Shown piece by piece: positions 22,176-32,064 of a DNA stretch of 64,000 nt (its first letter is position 1; the number at the start of each line of letters is the position of its first letter). The stretch covers positions 76,197,735 to 76,261,734 of the forward strand of contig JAYESD010000002.1 of the NCBI GenBank assembly GCA_036927565.1, in the 5' to 3' direction. The position numbers and the translations under genes were made by a program. The notes beneath the pieces are model-generated. The model had not been told where the DNA came from and ran no database searches. It worked only from the letters and a program-made list of their open reading frames with translations. The DNA is from Tuctoria greenei (Eukaryota > Streptophyta > Magnoliopsida > Poales > Poaceae).

Positions 22176-23390
22176 ATATCGGGACGCTCCGGCCCCGACT
22201 CTTCATTCACCTCAGAACACACCACGTTGCCGCCGCGCCCCCGCCACCCTGCCGCGTTGTCGCCGCCCTGCCGCGCCCCCGCCGCCGCGCCCCCGGCTCC
22301 GCCGCCGGCCCGCCGCCCTCAGCCCCGCCTGTGGCCCCCACTGGCGGCCCGCGCCCCAACCGCCGCCTGCCTCCGCGCCCCAACCGCCGCCTGCCTCCGC
22401 CCACGGCCCGCCGCGCCACCGGCGTCGCTGCCGCCGGCCCTGACCGCCGCGCCCCCGACCGGACCGCCGCGCCCACGGCCCCCGACGCCTCCGCTGCGCC
22501 CCCGACCCCCGACGCCTCCGCTGCTCTGAGGTCAGTGCTACTCCCCCCGGTTTTAGGTTTTTTTCAGATCTAGCTAGCAATTTTGTTAAGAGGTAGCAGC
22601 AATTAGCTATAGTAGCTTAGAATAGCTTGTATAGTTTATTTAAGGATTGAATCACTTAATTATAGAAGAGTTATGAACCCTGTTTTCAAGTCATCGACTA
22701 GTCGTCGACTAGTCGTCCAGTCGGTCCCGGGAGGCCGACTGAGGCCTCCGTCTCAACTTTCATGGCAAGTCGGGCGACTTGCCGTCGACTTGCCTTTTCC
22801 AGTCGACTAGTCGTCGACTTATGTCTTTAAGTCGGGTGACTTGGTGAGCTTCTCAGCCCAGACCAGCCCAAGGCCCATTAGGAACCCTAAAAATCCTCTC
22901 CTGCTCTACCCTTCCCTTCTGCTCTGCCCTTCTGCTGCCCCTGCGCCCCCGGCCCTGCCGCACCCTCGCCATCGGCCCGCCGCGCCCCGACCCCGCCACC
23001 CCCAGCGCGCCCACCGCCCCCGGCCCCCCGCCACCCCTGCGCCCCCGGCCCCCCGCCGCCCCTGCGCCGCCGGCCCCGCCGCTAGCCGCGCCGCCGCCGC
23101 CAGCCCGCGACGCCCCTACCGCCCCAGCCCCCCCGCCGCCCTCGACCCCTGCGCCCCCACCTCCTGCACTCCTGTCCCCCCCGCCGCCCCTGGCCCCTCG
23201 CCGCCCCCGACCCCGCCTCCCCCGGCCCCCTTGCGCCCACGGCCCCGCCGCACCCCCCGCGCCTGACGTCGACGTGCCCCTGCCGCCCCCAGCCCCGGAC
23301 AGCAGTGCCGCCGGCCTCCTCCAACGCCTCCGCCGTCCATCCGAAGCCGTCGGCCCGTTGCTCCATGCCGCACAAGTAAAGTAGGCATTA
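22176..23390 (+). other. GC-rich Pro/Ala-coding blocks in CACTA 5' region
   Basis: Two blocks (22205-22530 and 22905-23385) are extremely C-rich and would code Pro/Ala/Arg-rich peptides on the plus strand. They are separated by an AT-rich stretch with TCGACTAGTCG-type palindromes (22690-22830). Each block ends near a GT (GAGGTCAGTG; CAAGTAAAGT). They may be 5' exons of the transposase transcript or captured host sequence. No recognizable domain is present. Confidence 0.35.
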
Positions 23391-23399
23391 TTTGTTAAT

Positions 23400-23960
23400 T
23401 TCTAGATAATTAGTTGTTAATTGATGATTAGTTGTTATGCTATTTAGTTGAATTACAATTAATTGTTAGTTAGTTGTTAATAGTTGACCATTCTAATTAA
23501 TTATTAGTTAGTTGTTAATTAGTTGTTAATTGGATCTTAATGTTACTATATATGCTTAGGTTTAATTTAATAATGTTTAAGATTTGTATTATTGCTTTCA
23601 TTTGAATTATGGTTATGTTTAGGTTTATTGAATTGCTCTCATTTGAATTATGGTTATGTTTAGGTTTATTGAATTGCTCTCATTTGAATTTAATTGCTCT
23701 CATTTGAATTGAATTGCTCTCATTTGAATTGCTCTCATTTGAATTGAATTGCTTATGTTAGAATTGAGTTGATAAATTAATGAATTACAATGGATAATTG
23801 TTATGTTTAGGTTTATTTGAATTGCTTAATTTTTTTGAATTATGCTTAGGTTTATTTGAAGGGTCGTTGAATTGCTTAATTTTGATTGCTTGAGTGTTCA
23901 AGTACTATATATACATAAATGGGCTTAGAACCAGCTTGACAAGGCCCGACAAGGCCCATT
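23400..23960. repeat. AT-rich simple tandem repeats in CACTA
   Basis: Positions 23400-23540 repeat TTAGTTGTTAATT. Positions 23590-23760 repeat GAATTGCTCTCATTT with ATGGTTATGTTTAGGTTTATT spacers, including two near-identical units of about 48 bp. The stretch is probably an intron. No gene is seen. Confidence 0.6.
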
Positions 23961-24226
23961 TAGTGGTAAGGTAAAGTATGCGTGTAGACGGGTATGAAGG
24001 CGAACGACGACGGTGAGGATGGCAAGCACCTGCGCGTGGATGGCGTACTCCGACGAAGTGGTTTCATCTCTGATTTACGACAGCTAACCCTAAAGCCGTC
24101 GTGGAAATTGTCATCTGAGACCAACTTTCCTCTCACTCTTTCTCTAGTTCTTTCCTCTCTCTTAAATGACCTAAAAATGAAAATGAGCAACGTAACCTAT
24201 AGCAATGTATTACCCGTTTCGGATCG

Positions 24227-24261
24227 GCACGTCTCACATGCCATTGGCATGTGAGACGTGC
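24227..24261. repeat. Perfect 17-bp-arm hairpin upstream of transposase
   Basis: GCACGTCTCACATGCCA, one T, then its exact reverse complement. It lies 330 bp before the transposase ATG and just before a second, larger foldback. Confidence 0.85.
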
Positions 24262-24292
24262 AGGTTCGGAATTGTCCCTTTTTTGGACAGCC

Positions 24293-24487
24293 TCGGAGTG
24301 ACCGAGGGGGCGTGGCTTGTGACGAGACGCGGGTCCGGATTTGGACGAGATTTCGGTGGCGTAACCCTGTTGTTCTCTGCTGCACCATTTTCGGGCGTGC
24401 AGTGGAGAACAGCGGGGTTATGCTGCCGAAATTTCGTTCGAATCCGGATCACACGTCTCGTCATGAGCATGCTCCGCTCGGTCACTC
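24293..24487. repeat. Long imperfect foldback, arms about 85 bp
   Basis: The arm from GAGTGACCGAGGG through GTAACCCTGTTGTTCTC to CTGCAC (24293-24387) is mirrored by 24398-24487, with mismatches at roughly one in seven positions and a loop of about ten bases. It would lie in the leader or first intron of the transposase transcript. Confidence 0.8.
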
Positions 24488-24588
24488 TTGGGTGGGTTTA
24501 GGATCTATCTGCCTAGGTTGTAGGGCCGTGACATAACACAACAATACATTAACGACAATTTCTTTCGCATTAAACTGCAGAGTCAAAC

Positions 24589-27500
24589 ATGGGTGAAGAC
24601 CGCAGTTGGATGTATACTGGCTGGAAGAGCAGAAATGGTGGTCACTCCGATGAGTGGTTTATCAAGTTAGATCAATTTTTGGATCGAGCATTTTTGTTGT
24701 CAGCGGAAGATATGGTGCGGTGCCCATGTACAAAATGCCAGAACACTAAGTTTTTGAGAAGATTGGAGCTTTCGTTTCACTTATGTCGAAACGGTTTCAC
24801 TCCACAATATGAAGTGTGGACCTTCCACGGCGAGACTAATTCTCGAGTCATAGCCGAAGTGGATGAGGATGATGATATAACAGAGGTTGATAGGATGGAT
24901 GAGATGTTAGAAGCTCTTGAAGCGGAGGATCCTCTTACAAATGAGGCAGAGAAGTTCTTCGAGGAGCTGAAGAAATCACAAGAGCCATTGCATGAACACA
25001 CGACTGTGACCGTACTTGCTTTCTTGACCAGATTTATGGCAATTAAGTCCAAGTACTTTTTTTCCATCAACTGCTACAATGATCTCATGAAATTGATCTG
25101 CGATATCCTTCCACAACCTCACAAAGTGCCACCAGATATGTATCAGTCAAAGATCAAGATATCTCGTCTCGGTATGAAGTATGAGAAAATTGATGTGTGC
25201 CCAGACAACTGCATGCTATTCTGGAAAGAGCACGCCAATGAGAAGATGTGCTTGAAATGTGGTAAATCGAGGTATGTCGAAGTTGTTAATGACGATGGCG
25301 ATAATGTGATGACAGATGTCGCACATAAGCAGCTTCGTTACTTGCCTGTGACACCTCGGTTGAAGCGGATGTTTCTTTCAAAAAGAACCGCAAGACACAT
25401 GAGATGGCACAAAGAAGGTAAACGTGAGAACAAAGAATTCTTGACGCATCCGTCCGACGGTGATGCATGGAAGGCGCTAGACCGTTTCGATCCAGACTTT
25501 TCTTGTGATGCGAGGAATGTTCGCATCGGATTAGCGACAGACGGATTCTCACCGTTCAGTACGAATGCCACGCCATACTCATGTTGGCATGTCTTTGTCA
25601 TTTCGTACAACCTGCCACCTGCTTTATGTACGAAGAACGAGTTCATGTTTCTCAGCCTCATTGTACCTGGACCTGATCATCCCGGGTCACGTCTCAACGT
25701 GATGTTAAAACCGCTGATCGAAGAATTGAAAGTCTTGTGGACAGGAGTCGAAGCGTACGACAGTTACAAGAAGCAGAAATTCAACCTTCGAGCTGCTTAT
25801 TCTGTGGTCCGTCCATGATTTGCCGGCATACGGCATGTTTTCCAGATGGAGCACTCACGGTCGTCTGACGTGTCCGATATGTGCTTCAGACACGGATTGC
25901 TTTCGACTAACTCATGGAGGCAAAATATCTTACTTCGATTGTCACAGACGTTGGCTGCCCTCGAATCATATATTTAGGCAGCAGAGGCATGTCTTTCGAA
26001 AGAACACTGTTGTCACTAAAGGACCACCGAAGCGTCTCAACGGGTCAGAAATTTCTGATATGTTGGAAAAACTGGTGCCTGATGAAGGTCGTCCTGGATA
26101 TTTCGTAGGTTATGGAGAGGAACACAATTGGACTCACATATGTGGACTTTGGGAGCTACCATATGTGAAGTCATTTATTCTAATGCACAACATTGATGTC
26201 ATGCATCAGGAGCGTAATATGAGCGAAAGTATCATAAGAACTTGCATGGATATGCCTGGCAAAACGAAAGACAATTATAAAGCTAGACTAGATTTGGCAG
26301 ACATTTGTCACCGTCCAACTCTTGAAATCTCTGAAAGTGGTGGAAAGCCACGTGCTTCTTTCTGTCTTCGATCGAAAGAAAAGAAAGAAGTTATGAAATG
26401 GATGAAAACTTTGAAATTCCCAGATGGTTACGCAGCTAGCCTGAAACGAGCCGTAAATGTTAGCACAGGAAACCTCACTGGGTTGAAGAGTCATGATTAT
26501 CACATTATAATGGAAAGACTCCTACCTGTTATGTTCCGAGGCTATCTAGATGATGCGGTGTGGAACGTTCAGACCAGCTCTAGAGCTTCGTCACAGGTAA
26601 ATGTCACTCGTTTTTGACAAATTCTTTAAATTCAAATTCACATTAAACTTACTTATGAATCATTTGAATGTTGTAGTCTTCACCCGCTGACTCAAAGGCT
26701 GCGGCGCCTTCGGTGAGCCAGCCCTCGGCGAGGCAGCCCTCGACCAGCCAACCCTCGGCGAGTCAGCCCTCGGCGAGTCAGCCCTCGGCGAGCCAGCCCT
26801 CGGCCAGCCAGCCCCCGGCTGGCGATGAGTTTGTTCCTGAGGCCTTTGATTCGGCTGGTGAGGAGCCGTCTGGGTCACCTGACGTGGCGCCCCAGCAGAC
26901 GCGGAGGACGAGGAAGACTCACTTTGTCAGTCCTCCCGCGGTCCCTTCACAGAGGATCGTGATTCGTCCAGTCGGAGACAGGTAATAAAAATTATAGTTT
27001 TCAATTTTAGTTTCTTTTGATTACTTAAGTAATGAATGAATGAATAAATATCTTACAGGGCTTGGGACGACTTGTCTTTCACCGGTGAGAAACACCAAAG
27101 ACCGGTGAACGGTGTCCTCGGGTCTATAGTGCATTTGCACTATCCCTGGGTCATCGACGGGGTGCCTGCTCTTTCGTGGGAGGACTACGCACGCGTCCAT
27201 CACCAGGAGCACGACAACCTTCAGGAGGCCGTATGGGCCGATTTTATGGTAAGTATGTTAAAAAAGTTTCTAAGTTACAATTCTTAAACTCTTTTAGTGA
27301 ACATCTCTTCAATATATTCTTTATCGCAGGCAAGATATACTTTAGAGGACCCGAACGACCGTCGCATGTTTGAGGATGCGAGGCGAGTATTTCACTTCAA
27401 CGCTGCCAAGGCGCTTCGACAAGCTTTGTCGAACGCCCGTGTTCAAATTATTAATGAGCACTTGAAGGCGAACCAGCAGCACGTGTTACACTTCCGGCAA

Positions 27501-29178
27501 GAGAGTGAGAGGCACCTGACGGGGGAGGAGTACGCGCAGGTACGTGGAGTGTAGTAAGTATTTTTTTTCTGATAATTTCCTCGATGGTACTTTTAACGAC
27601 TTCGAACTATGTGCAGGGCCACGTGAGCTGGTTGCAGGGTCGGACCGATGCATTTCGGGCCCTTTGTCGCTACTGGGCTAGCGACGAGTTTAAAGCTAAG
27701 TCAGAGAAGGCTCGAGACTGCAGAGGGGTGGAGGGGAAGAGCAGGCACGGGCAAGATAACCACTTGCGTTTAGCTAAACGCATGGTAAGTGTGTGTAACT
27801 TATGTTTATATATTAATAATTTATTGTTCGTACTAACACGTATTGACAGGAGCGCGAGACAGGGGTGCCGCCCACCCCTGCTGAGGTCTGGAAGAGAGGT
27901 CATAGGGACCCTTCTCAGCCGACGGGGTGCAGTCAGGTTGCAGCCGAGCGGTTGGTAAGTTTAGAAATCATTTATATTAAATATAACTATATAGATTGTT
28001 CAACTTACACGGTTTTATTGTTTTGCAGGCTAAGTACGGGGAGGAGGCTAGGAAGATACACGGCGAGGATTTCGATTGGGAACGTCAACCGATCGATCCT
28101 CAAGCCGCGTATGCAACCGGTGGTGGAAAAGCACACGGAAGGTGAGTTTACAAGTCATTTTATCGTTTTCAATTCAAAGTATTCAAGATATTTCAATTTC
28201 ATATTATTGACTCTCTTTTCTATAGGCTCACCATATTCGACGGAGTTGTCGACTCGAGGGCGGGTAGACCTGCGAGAGGCAGCTCCACGCAGGTTTCGGC
28301 ACGGGAGGTCGCCGCGTATCGCAAAGCGACATTGAGATGCAGTCCCTCCGAAAAACTGTAGAAGAAAACGAAAGGTGACATGAGGAGGAAAGGAGAGCGA
28401 TGGAGGCCACGATCCAAACCCAGGCAGCAGCGTTGGCGCAGATGCGGGAAGCAATGGAGGTAACAAAATAAAAACTAAAATTCTCATTAATTCAGCATAA
28501 ATGACTTACTAATAGGTAGCATTTAATGTTTGCAATGACAGGCCATCGCTCGGGCGCAAGGTCTGGGAATCCAGCTACCGGTACTACCACCGGTCCTCCC
28601 AGGCGATCCTTCTTCAGCGGGTCAGGTAAGTTTCTATGTAATCCTTCTTCTCCAGCGTAATAAGATCGAGATAGATGAAAGAGAGAGATAGTTAGATAGA
28701 AGAAAATGATTGAGATAGAAGAAAGATAGAGATAGAAAAAAGGGAGACAGAAGAAAGAGTGAAAGATAGATAGAGTAGGATGGGAATGAAGAGAGAGAGT
28801 AAGATGTAGATGGAGATAGAGAGAGGGGAAGATAGAGGGAGGGAGATGTAGATGGAGATAGAGAGAGGGGAGGAAGATAGAGGGAAAAGGATAGCAATAG
28901 AGAGATAGAGTGAGAAAGAAAGATAGAGTGAGAGACAAAGAGAGAAATGAAAAGTGAAGAAGAGAGGGGGATTTAGATGAAGATAGAGGGAGAGGAAGGG
29001 AGGGAGAGAGATGTTGATGCATTTATATTCTAACTCTAAGTTTCATTAATTGTAGGGATCCGCGACGGCTGCACAAACGCTGTTGCCGTCGCTACCGCCG
29101 CCTGGAATGAGGCGCGACGAGGACTTCGACTTCGGAGATGGCTCCGAAAGTGGATACGGAGGTCAAATCGGCGAGTGA
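24589..29178 (+). pseudogene. CACTA transposase: TNPD-like exon spliced to TNPA-like exons
   Basis: Exon 1 (24589-26596) encodes a transposase-associated domain (residues 1-80, WMYTGWKSR, CPCTKCQN) and the Transposase_21 core (CLKCGKSRY, IGLATDGFSPF, then NIDVMHQERNM). One extra base near 25801 shifts its frame. It ends at a donor CACAG|GTAAAT in phase 0. Following exons, inferred from GT-AG borders with matching phases, are 26677-26981 (SQPSASQPSA repeats), 27059-27248, 27330-27539, 27617-27784, 27850-27954, 28029-28141, 28226-28459 (coiled coil; frameshift near 28325 and TGA), 28542-28625 and 29056-29178 (stop). Exons 3-7 resemble the Ptta/En/Spm plant transposase domain (KSRHGQDNHLRLAKRM, WKRGHRD). 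In En/Spm the two proteins come from alternative splicing of one gene. Here the TNPD part lacks its usual C-terminal region and flows into the TNPA part. Confidence 0.75.
28660..29010. repeat. GA-rich simple sequence in last CACTA intron
   Basis: A purine-rich stretch (GAGATAGA, GAGAGAG, AGAAAGA) about 350 bp long within the intron 28626-29055. It would give a long polypurine run in the transcript. Confidence 0.8.
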
Positions 29179-29324
29179 GCCCATGTTTAGTTTGTTGATG
29201 TTGATGCGATGTTTGTACGATGTGTTTTGAAACTGTTGTGATGTATGTGTTCTGTGAATGTTCTGTGAATCTGGCCACCGAGCCGGTTAGTGTTTTCTGT
29301 TTTTTTTTTTAAAAAATAAAAAAC

Positions 29325-29775
29325 CTTATTTGCAACGGCTTTTTATACAGTACCGTCGCAAATAAGGTACAAAGCTGTCGCAAATAAGCCACTTCTATTT
29401 GTGACGGCCTGGCCGTCGCAAATAAGGTTTAATTGCGACGGCGTGGTCGTCGCAAATAGCAGAGTAGGTCCCGGAGGGGGACATGTGGGCCCTGTCCACT
29501 GAACTTATTTGCGACGGCCCGACCGTCGCAAATAGAAGCACTTAATTGCGACGGCCAGGCCGTCGCAAATAAGCTTTAATTGCGACAACCGAGCCGTTGC
29601 AAATAAGGTTGCGGGGCCCACCGGCCCGCGGCAGTAACTTGCGACGATCGAACCTAGCTGTCGCAATTAAGCTTATTTGCGACGATTTAATTGCGACGGC
29701 CAAAAACCGTCGCAAATAAAGAAAGCCGTCGCAAATAGCTTATTTGCGACGGCCGTGGCCGTCGCAAATCGTCGG
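29325..29775. repeat. Right subterminal repeats of CACTA
   Basis: At least a dozen TTATTTGCGACGGCC or complement copies, many as direct palindromes (GCGACGGCCGTGGCCGTCGC at 29747). They mirror the left end. Confidence 0.85.
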
Positions 29776-29917
29776 GATTCCTGTAGTGCTGGTAGGACCA
29801 AGGGCCCGAAGGCGGAGGACGCGTGGCAGCTCCGGAGCCCTCCTCGACGGGGAGGTCAGGTTCGAAGCTTCTTCTTCTTCTTGTATGCGGGGGTACCCGG
29901 TCTTGAGGGTACCGACA

Positions 29918-30690
29918 ACCACCGTCTCACCCATGTCTCGTATGCGTAGCCTCGCCTAAGAACTAAGCATTGCTGATCAAAAACCTTCACGGACTGCTCT
30001 CAAAGCAGGTGCGAGAGAAGTATCGCAAGAACACTTCGACAATTGTCATTCAACTATTTTTGCTTATTATCTACAGTATTCCAGGCTATTCCAAATAAAT
30101 TATGTGGTTCAAGCACAAGAGTCGGTGTACTTTGACTAAAGTAAAAATCCAAGAAAAGGATTCAACATGCATGAACTATTCTAGCGATCTCTTTGCTCTA
30201 CAAAATTCAAAAGTATAATGAATATTTGAGCTATATTGCCATTGGAGTTTTGATGAGACATTGAGGGTCTTCTTGTTTACTTTTATGAAGCGAGTTTTCT
30301 GTTAAGAATATAACATCTTAATTAAAGAGATTATCTTACCAAGTAGATTCGTGAAAATTTTGTAGATTTTTTCAATACATATTGGAACCTCCTCTTGTCC
30401 CATATTTCAATTTAATTATTGGAGAAAAAATTGTCCATCGTGATTACATATGCGAATCTTTTTTTTTTTCAACTTATAACTGTTTTTTAACTTGCCGCTA
30501 AAATTAAATTTTTAGGTATCCACAACTGATCACACCTTAATTTTTGGCATTACCACATTTTGATTCGATTTGGGACTAAAATGTGGATGGAAGAGAGCTT
30601 GGACTTTTATTTCTTAGTTAATTGTGCCACATTTTTTTTTTTTTTGCCAAGGTTTCCTTTCTGGAACGACGGACAAAAGCCCACGGGCCC
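29918..30690. other. Intergenic DNA upstream of eIF4B gene
   Basis: AT-rich sequence from the outer LTR end (29917) to the eIF4B core promoter. No coding sequence or clear repeat was seen. Confidence 0.5.
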
Positions 30691-30697
30691 CCAGCCG

Positions 30698-30710
30698 TAT
30701 AAAAACCCTA
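30698..30710 (+). promoter_or_regulatory. TATA box and telo-box of eIF4B gene
   Basis: TATAAAAA (30698-30705) overlaps AAACCCTA (30703-30710), about 100 bp upstream of the ATG. AAACCCTA telo-box motifs are common in promoters and leaders of plant translation-machinery genes, which fits this product. The start of transcription would be near 30730. Confidence 0.7.
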
Positions 30711-30804
30711 GCTCTGCCTACGTCCGCCTCTCGCAAGTCGCACCCTAGAATCCCCAATCCTCCGAGCGCCTCCAGCCAAGCACCTACCGCCACCGCGCGA
30801 CACC

Positions 30805-32064
30805 ATGGCCGTCGCCTCAGCGTGGGGCAAGCCCGGCTCGTGGGCTCTCGCCGCGGAGGAGCAGGACGACCTCCCCCCGCCGCCGCCATCCGTCCCCGCC
30901 GCCGACTTCCCCGACCTCGCCACCGCTGCCACCACCAAGGTCCCCAAGAAGAAGAAGGCCCAGCCCATCCCCCTCGGCGACTTTAACGCCGGCAAGTTCG
31001 TCGCGCCGAGCTCCCGCAGCAGGCAAGCCGTGGACGAGGCGCCCATCGCCCTCCCCACGGGACCCCGCGAGCGGTCCGAGGAGGAGCTCCAGAACGCCCG
31101 CTACGGGCGCTGGGGCCCGCGCGACTCGGACGAGCCGCGCCGCGGCGGATCTGGCCCCGAGGACTTCGGCCCGTCGCGCGCTGACGAGGCGGACGACTGG
31201 GGCGCCACCAAGAGGCCCGTGGAGAGGAGGGAAAGGATGGGGGGCTTCGGCGGGGACTTGTCCGCCTCGCGTGCAGACGATGTCGACGACTGGGTGTCCA
31301 CCAAGAGGTCTGCTCCCGCCCCGTTCCCTGAGCGCAGGGAGCGTGTTGGCGGAGGGTTCGGAGGCGACTCACACTCGCGTGCTGATGACTCCGCGAGTTG
31401 GACATCCAGCAAGTCCTATTCTACCCCGACTCCCCCGCCTGCTGACGGCAGGAGGGGTGGGTCAGTTTGGGGCTTCAACAGGGATGGTGGTCCGGACTCT
31501 GATTCTTGGGGCAGGAGGAGGGAGGAGGTAAGCAACGGTGGTGGGAGTATTGCTGCCCGTCCCCGTCTTAATTTGCAGAAGCGTACCTTGCCTCTTGCCC
31601 ATGACACTGATGGTGAGAAGAAGGATGAGAAGGAGGAAGACAAGGGAGAGGAGCGACCTCGAAGCAGGTCTTCCAACCCATTCGGGGCTGCCCGCCCACG
31701 AGAGGAGGTGCTCGCAGCCAAGGGGGATGACTGGAGGAAGGAGGAACCTAAGGTGGATAAGTTGGAGATTCAACCAAAAGCAAGGTCTTTTGATCCCTTT
31801 GGAAATGCTCGCCCCCGCGAGGACGTGCTTGCTGAAAAAGGAGAGGATTGGAAGAAGATTGATGAGAAGCTTGATGCAATGAAGGTGCAGGAGGCACCGG
31901 CCGAGAAGAGATCCTTTGGGAGGAGGGGTTCCCCAGTTGCAAGAGAAGAGGACGGGGATGCTCACGTACCAGAGAGCCGTGCTGACAGAGCTTGGAAGAA
32001 GCCAGATGCTGTTGAGTCTGCAAAAGAACCTGAAGAAGGGTCTGATCATTCCTCTGAACTTTGA
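30805..32064 (+). CDS. Plant eIF4B-family translation initiation factor
   Basis: A 419-residue hydrophilic protein of the plant-specific eIF4B family, an RNA-binding cofactor that stimulates the eIF4A/eIF4F helicase during ribosome scanning in the cytoplasm. Seen: the N-terminal signature AWGKPGSWALAAEEQ (5-19) and FPDLA followed by KKKK (43-58), LPTGPRER (79-86), three copies of a SRADxxDDW-type unit (about 122-205) in a Gly/Arg-rich region, RLNLQKRTLPL (256-266), and two NPFGAARPREEVLAxKGxDW-type repeats (about 294 and 331) typical of the family. The tail is acidic. The frame is open over the whole length without an intron, and the ATG context (GACACCATGG) is good. A possible 3' UTR exon lies at 34582. 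It is not in any shared unit with its neighbours. Confidence 0.9.
   Translation: MAVASAWGKPGSWALAAEEQDDLPPPPPSVPAADFPDLATAATTKVPKKKKAQPIPLGDFNAGKFVAPSSRSRQAVDEAPIALPTGPRERSEEELQNARYGRWGPRDSDEPRRGGSGPEDFGPSRADEADDWGATKRPVERRERMGGFGGDLSASRADDVDDWVSTKRSAPAPFPERRERVGGGFGGDSHSRADDSASWTSSKSYSTPTPPPADGRRGGSVWGFNRDGGPDSDSWGRRREEVSNGGGSIAARPRLNLQKRTLPLAHDTDGEKKDEKEEDKGEERPRSRSSNPFGAARPREEVLAAKGDDWRKEEPKVDKLEIQPKARSFDPFGNARPREDVLAEKGEDWKKIDEKLDAMKVQEAPAEKRSFGRRGSPVAREEDGDAHVPESRADRAWKKPDAVESAKEPEEGSDHSSEL

Larger units (their letters stand above)
21843..29788 (+). mobile_element. CACTA (En/Spm-type) DNA transposon, about 7.9 kb
   Basis: Termini are CACTACAGGAAAAGCG on the left and, inverted, CACTACAGGAATCCCG on the right. 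The flanking 3-bp sites are TTG (21840-21842) and CTG (29789-29791); the empty-site sequence at 4700 (CTCCTTGGTAGG) shows that TTG is original. Both ends carry subterminal repeats. Inside lies a transposase gene in plus orientation. It inserted in the LTR of the outer gypsy element. The transposase has one or two frameshifts and a stop, so the copy is probably not autonomous. Confidence 0.92.
19363..29917 (-). repeat. 5' LTR of outer gypsy element, split by two insertions
   Basis: Pieces 19363-19584, 21180-21842 and 29792-29917 together give an LTR of about 1.0 kb, from TGTTGAGG to GGTACCGACA. It is homologous to the remnant at 4106-4824 and shares the GCGTAATACCCTACTCCAC stretch with the other gypsy LTRs. 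The minus-strand TATA-like ACTATAAAAGGA lies near 21190-21202. The splitting insertions are a solo copia LTR and a CACTA element, each with its own target duplication. Confidence 0.85.

Noticed and set aside
22207..23388. Many overlapping frames in GC-rich blocks of the CACTA
   Set aside because: Almost pure C/G sequence leaves few stop codons in any frame. No frame has a domain.
28492..29022. 176-codon Ser/Leu/Tyr-rich minus-strand frame
   Set aside because: It comes from the complement of a GA-rich simple sequence in a CACTA intron.
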